Below are positions 1-4,844 of a stretch of DNA of 16,265 nt, one piece after another (position 1 is the stretch's first letter; each line of letters begins with the position of its first letter). The stretch comes from Nitriliruptoraceae bacterium (GTDB lineage Bacteria > Actinomycetota > Nitriliruptoria > Nitriliruptorales > Nitriliruptoraceae): positions 1 through 16,265 of the forward strand of contig SLQK01000253.1 of assembly GCA_007131525.1 (NCBI GenBank), given 5' to 3'. The notes below the pieces were generated by a model. It saw only the letters and a program-made list of their open reading frames with translations, had not been told where the DNA came from and did not search any database. Both the position numbers and the translations under genes were made by a program.

Positions 1-117
1 CCCGAGGTGCGCTGCCCGGACATCAGCCTGGCCCGTCGCGCACTGGACTGGGAGGCCACGACCTCCCTCGCCGACGGTCTGGCCCGCACCGTGGCGTGGT
101 ACCGCCGTGCGGACTGA
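1..117 (+). CDS. NAD-dependent sugar epimerase/decarboxylase, C-terminal end (partial)
   Basis: Only the last 38 codons are in the window; the gene starts to the left. The readable tail (PEVRCPDISLARRALDWEA..., then a helix ending in TVAWYRRAD) matches the usual C-terminus of extended short-chain dehydrogenases that act on nucleotide sugars, where a 'RxPDIxxARxxLGWEP..SLEEGLxxT' segment closes the substrate-binding lobe. The form is closest to UDP-glucuronate decarboxylases and UDP-glucose 4-epimerase-like proteins, which supply sugars for envelope polysaccharides. The Rossmann fold and YxxxK active site are outside the window, so the exact substrate cannot be decided. The stop codon lies inside the next gene (11-bp overlap), suggesting co-transcription. 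Confidence 0.7.
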   Translation, partial: PEVRCPDISLARRALDWEATTSLADGLARTVAWYRRAD

Positions 118-1693
118 GTCCCCGGCTCCGGATGGTCGTGGGCCCGTCGTGGCCGCGGGGCACCAGGCCACGGTCGACGCCGCGGTGGAGGTGCTCGAGG
201 ACGGCGGCAACGCCTACGACGCGGCGGTCGCCGCCGGGTTCGCCGCCGCGGTCGCCGAGCCCTGCCTGTCGAGCCTCGGCGGCGGTGGTTTCCTGCTCGC
301 CCGACCGGCCCACGGGCGTCCGGTGGTGTTCGACTTCTTCGTCGACACCCCGGGCCGGGGTCAGCCCCAGGACCAGCCGGCACCCGAGTTGACCCCGGCG
401 ACGGTGCGCTTCGGGAGCGCCGACCAGGTCTTCCACGTCGGACACGGGTCGGTCGCCGTCCCGGGCTGTCTGCCCGGCTACCTCCACGTCCACCGCCTGC
501 TCGGTCGGCTGCCGCTCGCGCGCATCGTCGCACCGGCCCGCCGGCTGGCTGCTGCGGGCGTGCGCCTCGGCCCGGACCAGGCGGCGGTGGTTCGGTTGCT
601 GCAGCCGATCTTCTCCCTCACCCCTGAGGTTCGGGCGCTGTTCGTGCCGCCGGACCGCCCCTTCGGCGACGATGACGTCGTCCGCAACCCCCAGCTGGCG
701 CGCTTCCTGGACGCGATCGGCGACGGCGACGTCCACGGTTTCCATGACCCGTCCCTGGCAGCGGCCATCGTCACCCAGAGCCAGGAGCACGGGGGCAGCC
801 TGACGCTCACCGACCTGTCCGATTACCGCGTCCAGGAGCGCACGCCCCTGACCTTCCGCCACGCCCATGCCACGGTGCTCACCAACCCGGTGCCGTCCTA
901 CGGCGGCTCGTTGGTCGCCCGCGCCCTGGGGCTGCTGGCCTCCCGGCCCCAGGTGGGAGGCCCCAGCTCCGGGGCCAGGCTGCACCGGGTGGCCACCGCC
1001 CTGGCCGAGGTGACCGCGCTCCACCTCGGTGTGGGGGTCGATGCGACGGAGGGGGCCGGGCACGACGTCACGGTCTCAGAGCCCGGGGCTACCGCGGAAG
1101 CCGGAGGCGATGAGCTCGATGGTGGGGCCCCTCGGCCGAGGGCCGCGCGGGGCACCACCCATGTCAGCGTGGCCGATGGTGACGGCAACCTCGCCGCCAT
1201 GACGACCTCGAACGGGACGGGCAGCGGGATCACTCTCAGTGATACGGGGGTGCTCGCCAACAACATCATGGGGGAGACCGACCTGCACCCCGGTGGCTTC
1301 CACCGATCGCCGCCAGGTGTGCGGGTCGGGTCCATGATGGCCCCCACCGTGGTCGAGCCCGACCGGGGCCCGGCGGTGGCGCTGGGCTCCGGTGGGAGCG
1401 AGCGCATCCGCAGCGCGATGACCCAGGTGCTGGTCGCGCTCCTCGATGACGGTGCCAGCCTGGCCGAGGCGATCGGTGCTCCCCGGCTGCACTGGGACGG
1501 CACCTGGTTGCAGCTCGAACCCGGTTTCGACCCGGCAGCGGTGGCCGAGCTCGAGCGGTGGTGGGCCGTGAACCGGTGGCCGGTCTCGGACCTGTACTTC
1601 GGTGGGGTCAACGCGGTGGCGACCGACGGCAGTGCTGTCGGTGATCCGCGCCGCGGCGGTCGGACCGGCGTGCCCCGCGGTCGGCGACCGTGA
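107..1693 (+). CDS. gamma-glutamyltransferase family protein (Ntn hydrolase)
   Basis: 528 residues, about the usual length for a GGT precursor that cleaves itself into two subunits. The N-terminal family segment is visible (PVVAAGHQATVDAAVEVL, then GGNAYDAAVAAGFA and the SSLGGGGFLL loop). The autoprocessing site is the TTHVSVADGDGN motif; Thr350 would be the nucleophile and first residue of the small subunit. The oxyanion-loop motif is present as GSGGSERIR. Differences from the E. coli enzyme: the Arg of the DFREMAP loop (Arg114) is Phe in DFFVDTPG, the NNQMDD segment is NNIMGE, and the SSM pair is SMM; these changes recur in a GGT-like subgroup. A low-complexity loop precedes Thr350. No signal peptide is seen, so it is probably cytoplasmic. 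The GTG start overlaps the upstream stop by 11 bp; a later start would remove the first core strand. Substrate unknown; glutathione or another gamma-glutamyl compound is only inferred. Confidence 0.87.
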   Translation: MRTESPAPDGRGPVVAAGHQATVDAAVEVLEDGGNAYDAAVAAGFAAAVAEPCLSSLGGGGFLLARPAHGRPVVFDFFVDTPGRGQPQDQPAPELTPATVRFGSADQVFHVGHGSVAVPGCLPGYLHVHRLLGRLPLARIVAPARRLAAAGVRLGPDQAAVVRLLQPIFSLTPEVRALFVPPDRPFGDDDVVRNPQLARFLDAIGDGDVHGFHDPSLAAAIVTQSQEHGGSLTLTDLSDYRVQERTPLTFRHAHATVLTNPVPSYGGSLVARALGLLASRPQVGGPSSGARLHRVATALAEVTALHLGVGVDATEGAGHDVTVSEPGATAEAGGDELDGGAPRPRAARGTTHVSVADGDGNLAAMTTSNGTGSGITLSDTGVLANNIMGETDLHPGGFHRSPPGVRVGSMMAPTVVEPDRGPAVALGSGGSERIRSAMTQVLVALLDDGASLAEAIGAPRLHWDGTWLQLEPGFDPAAVAELERWWAVNRWPVSDLYFGGVNAVATDGSAVGDPRRGGRTGVPRGRRP

Positions 1694-1835
1694 CCGGCGA
1701 CATCGGGCGGCCGTCCGCGACGTGGGACGCTCACGATGCGGCGGTCGGTGATGCTCCCGCGACCGCACACGGGTGGGGCACGTGGCACCCTGTGCATCTC
1801 CGGCGGTTCACGCCGAGGTGTCATCGAGGGTCGCC

Positions 1836-2150
1836 ATGCTCCTGCTGCTGATCCCCATCGCCGCGATCGCCGTCGTGATCGGGGCCAGCTTCGGGTGGCA
1901 GTGGGTCCTCGCGCCCCTGCTCGCCTACGCGCTCCTGCGCTGGTCCATCGCGAGCCTGCGGGTCCTGGTCACCGACGCCAAGGAGCTCGGTGCGGACCCG
2001 AGCGGGGCCACGCCGGTCGGGACCGACGAGCGCACCCTGTTCTGGTGCGAGGAGTGCGGCACCGAGGTGGTGCTCCTGGTGCGCGGCAGCTCCCGTGCCC
2101 CCAGTCACTGCGGGCAACGGATGCATGAACGGACGGAGATCCTGAACTGA
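1836..2150 (+). CDS. small membrane protein with C-terminal zinc ribbon
   Basis: 104 residues. The first 45 are hydrophobic and look like two closely spaced membrane segments (about 2-19 and 22-44). A soluble cytoplasmic tail follows with a minimal zinc-binding pattern: Cys71 and Cys74 in WCEECG, and His91-Cys92 in SHCGQRMHER, as in rubredoxin-like/zinc-ribbon knuckles. I chose the ATG at 1836 because GAGGG at 1826-1830 sits five bases upstream; the frame is open further upstream (GTG/ATG from 1773), but those residues do not look like protein. Similar short hydrophobic-plus-zinc-ribbon proteins are common in Actinobacteria, but I know no assigned function. It stands alone between the GGT-like gene and a convergent crgA, and its stop codon lies within a perfect 18-bp palindrome. 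Confidence 0.75.
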   Translation: MLLLLIPIAAIAVVIGASFGWQWVLAPLLAYALLRWSIASLRVLVTDAKELGADPSGATPVGTDERTLFWCEECGTEVVLLVRGSSRAPSHCGQRMHERTEILN

Positions 2151-2165
2151 CCGTGGCCACGGTCA
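2148..2165. terminator. 18-bp perfect palindrome at the gene end (possible terminator or operator)
   Basis: TGACCGTGGCCACGGTCA is identical to its reverse complement and begins with the stop codon of the zinc-ribbon gene. In RNA it could fold into a 7-bp stem with a GGCC loop. No T-run follows, which is usual for actinobacterial terminators, but a dimeric-protein operator is an equally valid reading. Confidence 0.45.
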
Positions 2166-2166
2166 C

Positions 2167-2180
2167 CCACAGGGCTGTGG
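2167..2180. repeat. inverted repeat CCACAG-GG-CTGTGG
   Basis: A perfect 6-bp inverted repeat with a 2-base centre, directly after the 18-bp palindrome. Its right arm begins a series of TGTGG/CCACA cores continuing to 2224. It may be part of a DnaA-box-like cluster or a structured 3' end. Confidence 0.5.
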
Positions 2181-2188
2181 AATCAGGC

Positions 2189-2197
2189 TGTGGAGAA
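2189..2197 (-). promoter_or_regulatory. DnaA-box-like sequence
   Basis: On the minus strand this reads TTCTCCACA, one mismatch from the DnaA consensus TTATCCACA and from the high-GC variant TTGTCCACA. It faces a second near-box at 2216-2224; between them lies the AT-richer stretch AAAAGT-CCGGTCA-ACTTTT (2201-2219), itself an inverted repeat. Only the core match is seen; binding is inferred. Confidence 0.35.
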
Positions 2198-2215
2198 CCC
2201 AAAAGTCCGGTCAAC

Positions 2216-2224
2216 TTTTCCACA
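2216..2224 (+). promoter_or_regulatory. DnaA-box-like sequence
   Basis: TTTTCCACA is one mismatch from TTATCCACA. It is oriented opposite to the near-box at 2189-2197, so the two form an imperfect inverted pair sharing the outer TGTGGA/TCCACA and inner AAAGT/ACTTT blocks. The position next to crgA, which in mycobacteria lies roughly 10-15 kb from dnaA, makes a DnaA link plausible but unproven. Confidence 0.35.
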
Positions 2225-2247
2225 ATCTGCAGCCGAAAGCGACCGCA

Positions 2248-2276
2248 GAGCGCTCAGCTCATCGTCCTCAGCGCTC
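2248..2276 (-). terminator. possible crgA terminator hairpin
   Basis: GAGCGCT (2248-2254) and AGCGCTC (2270-2276) form a perfect 7-bp inverted repeat with a 15-base loop, starting 25 bases beyond the crgA stop on its transcript strand. No U-tract follows. The position between convergent genes fits a terminator, but the loop is long. Confidence 0.3.
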
Positions 2277-2301
2277 GTTCGCGGTGAACGTCGGGTGCGG
2301 C

Positions 2302-2574
2302 TCAGCGCCACCTGGTGAGCAGCGCGAAACCCACGCTGAGCAGGGCGAACCCGATCAGCAGGCCCCAGTTGGAACCCGGCCAGATCCATGTCCGCGTGAT
2401 CTCCTGGACGCCAGGGAGGTAGCCCAACAGGATCACCAGGACGCCGACGACCAGCAGCAGGCCACCGGTGGTGGGCAGCCACGACGGCGATGGGTCGGGC
2501 CGGCGTTCCGGGGCTCGTGTCTGGTGGGCGCGCGGCCGGTTGCGGCCGCCTCGCCGGTGCTTGCTCCTGGGCAT
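2302..2574 (-). CDS. crgA: cell division protein CrgA
   Basis: 90 residues with the CrgA layout: a short basic N-terminus beginning MPRSKHRRGG, a first membrane helix (about 32-53), an external loop with Trp and Pro (TWIWPGSNW), a second helix (about 68-86) and the family's characteristic end, LLTRWR. CrgA is a small two-helix membrane protein of Actinobacteria that localises to the septum, binds FtsZ, FtsQ and penicillin-binding proteins, and helps coordinate septal peptidoglycan synthesis. The ATG at 2574 is preceded on its strand by GAGGGA. It is divergent from the sortase gene, as often seen in the actinobacterial crgA-sortase-trpG-pknB neighbourhood, and a TAAGGT hexamer 35 bases upstream (2614-2609) could be its -10 element. 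Confidence 0.9.
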   Translation of the reverse strand: MPRSKHRRGGRNRPRAHQTRAPERRPDPSPSWLPTTGGLLLVVGVLVILLGYLPGVQEITRTWIWPGSNWGLLIGFALLSVGFALLTRWR

Positions 2575-2767
2575 CAGCGTCCCTCAGTTCCGATGCGGAC
2601 GACACGCCACCTTACCCGGCGGCGGGGCCGGCGGTCCGCTGAGCTCGGCGTCCCCGCTGCCGACGGGCACCCGCGAGGATGCGGCGGCATCCTGGCCCCC
2701 GGTGGGTTCGGCTCGTTACCCTGGCTGGTCACCGGGGGCGGCGACGGCGGTCGTCCGCGAGGGACAC

Positions 2768-2773
2768 GGAGGT
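2768..2773 (+). promoter_or_regulatory. strong ribosome binding site fixing a TTG start
   Basis: GGAGGT lies five bases before the TTG at 2779. The open frame extends almost 500 bases further upstream, across the whole of crgA in antisense, so this site is the main evidence for the sortase start. Confidence 0.75.
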
Positions 2774-2778
2774 GGTCG

Positions 2779-3483
2779 TTGACGCGGGTCGTGCGGGGGG
2801 TCGGATGGGTGCTGGTCGTCAGCGGCGCCGTGGTCCTGCTGTACGTCGTGTACCTGCTGTGGTTCACCGGGCTGGAGACCCAACGGGCCCAGCGCGAGCT
2901 TGCTGAGACCTGGTCGCTGACCGTTCCCGATGCCCCGGTCCAGGCCGATCAGCCGAGCGACCCAGCCGACGAGGTCGACGACGAGCAGATCGCGCTCGGT
3001 GATGCCGTCGCTGCGCTGTGGTTCGAGCGTGACGGTGAGCGGATCGTCTCCGACGAGATGCTGTTCGTCGTGTCCGGTGCGACCCTGCAGTTGCTGCGTT
3101 CCGGGCCGGGGCACTACCCCCTCTCCGATCGTCCCGGAGGAGCAGGCAACCTGGCCATCGCGGGTCACCGCACGACCTACGGTGCTCCCTTCTGGGCGGT
3201 GGATGTGCTCACGGAGGGTGACACGATCCACGTCGTCGACCGGCAGGGGAGGGAGTGGGTGTACGCCTACCGCGAGCAGCGGATCGTGGCGCCGACCGAC
3301 GTCTGGGTCATCGGCGAGGATCCGCTCGGCTCGGGTGCGCCGACCATCACGCTGACCACCTGCCATCCGCGGGGCAGTGCCGCGCAGCGTCTGATCGTGT
3401 GGGGGGAACTGGTCGGTGACCCCATCGAGTCGACCGCGACCGGCACCAGCCCCCAGGAGATCGCCGGGAGGGTCGAGGGATGA
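2779..3483 (+). CDS. class E sortase
   Basis: 234 residues from a TTG start. One membrane helix (about 10-33) anchors an extracytoplasmic sortase beta-barrel. The catalytic residues are visible: His130 in AIAGHRTTYGAPF, Cys195 in TLTTCHPRGSA and Arg204 in AAQRLIVWGEL. This TLTTC..R pattern and the location next to crgA and trpG/pknB are those of class E sortases, cysteine transpeptidases that cleave LPXTG-like (often LAXTG) signals and attach surface proteins to peptidoglycan. A linker rich in Asp, Glu and Pro separates the helix from the domain. No protein with a clear sorting signal is encoded in the window. The stop overlaps the next start by ATGA, indicating a two-gene operon. A TACCCT hexamer at 2717-2722 is a weak -10 candidate. 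Confidence 0.9.
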   Translation: MTRVVRGVGWVLVVSGAVVLLYVVYLLWFTGLETQRAQRELAETWSLTVPDAPVQADQPSDPADEVDDEQIALGDAVAALWFERDGERIVSDEMLFVVSGATLQLLRSGPGHYPLSDRPGGAGNLAIAGHRTTYGAPFWAVDVLTEGDTIHVVDRQGREWVYAYREQRIVAPTDVWVIGEDPLGSGAPTITLTTCHPRGSAAQRLIVWGELVGDPIESTATGTSPQEIAGRVEG

Positions 3484-3662
3484 ACCGTGACGTGCCCGAT
3501 GACGGTGCTTCCCGTCGCTGGCCGCGCTGGCTCCGGGTGCTCGTGCTGCTGGTGGTGATCGCCATCAGCGTCGTGGTGCTGTTCACCTGGGTGTTCCCCT
3601 GGGTCGAGGAGATGACCCAGGATCCGACGCTCGGCGTTCAGCTGCTGCGCCGGCCGAGGTAG
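3480..3662 (+). CDS. short single-pass membrane protein
   Basis: 60 residues: a basic, Trp/Arg-rich cytoplasmic head (to about residue 19), one strongly hydrophobic helix (about 20-41, LRVLVLLVVIAISVVVLFTWVF) and a short tail beginning PWVEEMTQDP. The start shares ATGA with the sortase stop, so it is translationally coupled. Tiny membrane proteins with a 'FPWVE'-like end of the helix are found after class E sortases in other Actinobacteria as far as I recall, suggesting a partner or assembly role for the sortase; this is inference. The last 25 bases overlap, tail to tail, the end of the polyprenyl synthase gene. Confidence 0.7.
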   Translation: MNRDVPDDGASRRWPRWLRVLVLLVVIAISVVVLFTWVFPWVEEMTQDPTLGVQLLRRPR

Positions 3663-4663
3663 TCCGCAACCGCGCGGAGCCCGTCCCGAGCCGCCGGTGG
3701 CAGGGTCAGGCCCTCGAGCGCCGCCCGGGCGGACGCGGCGAGGTCGTCGATCTCCCGCTCGGTGGCAGCACGGGCGCCGCAGTCCACGAGCAGCGTCCGC
3801 AGCTGGGCGGTCGCCGCATCGTCGAGGTCCGGACGACCGAGCCCGGCCTGGAGCTGGGCGCGCCCGGCGGCGTCCAACCGCTGCCAGGCCTCGGCGATCA
3901 GCAGGGTCCGCTTGCCCTCCGCCAGATCGGAGGAGGCGGACTTGCCCGTGGTCGCTGCATCACCGAACACCCCCAGCAGATCGTCGGCGAGCTGGAAGGC
4001 GCGGCCCAGCGGGTCCCCGAAGGCGTGCAGCCCGGCGAGCAGCTCGTCGTCCGCCCCGGCCAGGACCGCCCCGATCTCGAGCGGCCGGGCGACGGAGTAG
4101 CGGCCGGACTTGAGCGTCGCGACCCTGAGCGCCAGCTCCCGGTCGGTGCTCTGCACCGTCGCGGCGTGCACGTCGAGCGCCTGACCGGCCATGACCTCCT
4201 CGCGGAGCAGGGTGAACCGCCGGAAGGCGGTCAGCAACGCCTGGTCGGGGACGTTGGCGGCCAGGAACAGCTCGTCGGCGTGGACGAAGGCCAGATCACC
4301 GAGGAGGATGGCGATCGCCCGGCCGTAGGCGTCGGCGTCGCCCTGCCAGCCCTCCTCCCGGTGCCGGGCGGCGAAGGCTTCGTGCACGCTGGGTCGGCCG
4401 CGGCGGGCCGGGGCCTGGTCGATCACATCGTCGTGCAGCAGCGCGCAGGTGTGGAGCAGCTCCAGCGCCAGGGCCGGGCCCTCCACGGCCTCGAGTCGGC
4501 GGCCGCCGGCGGCCTCGAACCCCAGCAGCAGGAGCGCGGGGCGGATGCGCTTCCCCCCGGCGGAGAAGACCCGGAGCTCGTCGGTCAGCGGCACCATGCT
4601 CGGGTGCAGCGCCGCGACGCGCGGGAGCAGGTCATCGAGGGCCGACGCCAGGGCGGCATCCAC
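3638..4663 (-). CDS. polyprenyl diphosphate synthase (trans-isoprenyl family)
   Basis: 341 residues with all core motifs of all-trans prenyl diphosphate synthases: GGKRIRP (36-42) for pyrophosphate binding, the first Asp-rich motif DDVID (Asp78, Asp79, Asp82) followed by RRGRPSVH, the KSGRYSVARP region (185-194), and the second motif QLADDLLGVFGD (224-235) followed by Lys241 and EGKRTLL. It condenses IPP onto an allylic diphosphate in the cytoplasm. Residues four and five before the first motif are Ala74 and Cys73, without bulky aromatics, which favours a product longer than FPP (GGPP or a longer quinone/lipid precursor); the exact length cannot be told. The GTG at 4663 is the only canonical in-frame start after the upstream stop at 4798-4796, yet it has no clear ribosome binding site and the residues before it (PAVLDRLRSR) look family-like. 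Confidence 0.9.
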   Translation of the reverse strand: MDAALASALDDLLPRVAALHPSMVPLTDELRVFSAGGKRIRPALLLLGFEAAGGRRLEAVEGPALALELLHTCALLHDDVIDQAPARRGRPSVHEAFAARHREEGWQGDADAYGRAIAILLGDLAFVHADELFLAANVPDQALLTAFRRFTLLREEVMAGQALDVHAATVQSTDRELALRVATLKSGRYSVARPLEIGAVLAGADDELLAGLHAFGDPLGRAFQLADDLLGVFGDAATTGKSASSDLAEGKRTLLIAEAWQRLDAAGRAQLQAGLGRPDLDDAATAQLRTLLVDCGARAATEREIDDLAASARAALEGLTLPPAARDGLRAVADYLGRRSS

Positions 4664-4790
4664 CCGGCTGCGGAGGCGGTCGAGGACCGCCGGGGCGGAT
4701 GACGGCGGTGGGGGGAGGGCATCGGATCCGGTCGCGGTGCTGATCGCGGGCTCCTCGTGGCTGGCCTGCCACGGTACCCCGCGACCCCTT

Positions 4791-4806
4791 GGGGGCTAGG
4801 CTCGGG
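4791..4806 (+). promoter_or_regulatory. candidate promoter -10 element
   Basis: GGGGGCTAGGCTCGGG contains TAGGCT (4797-4802), which fits the actinobacterial -10 form TANNNT, 42 bases before the GTG of the ligase-like gene. An almost identical block occurs upstream of the eRF1-like gene (9327-9342). No clear -35 element is seen. Confidence 0.3.
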
Positions 4807-4844
4807 CGGTCCCGACAGCTGCCACTGCGAGGAGGCGTGTCCCG

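Noticed and set aside
23..1063. Long minus-strand open frame opposite the GGT-like gene
   Set aside because: Low-complexity Arg/Gly/Pro-rich translation with no family motif. It is the expected antisense shadow in DNA this rich in GC.
2151..2301. A complete chromosomal origin
   Set aside because: Only two near-consensus DnaA boxes, no long AT-rich unwinding region, and dnaA/dnaN are not adjacent. A DnaA-related or structured site is as far as the evidence goes.
2284..2778. N-terminal extension of the sortase from an ATG at 2284
   Set aside because: It would run antisense through crgA and add unstructured sequence before the membrane helix; the TTG at 2779 has GGAGGT at ideal spacing.
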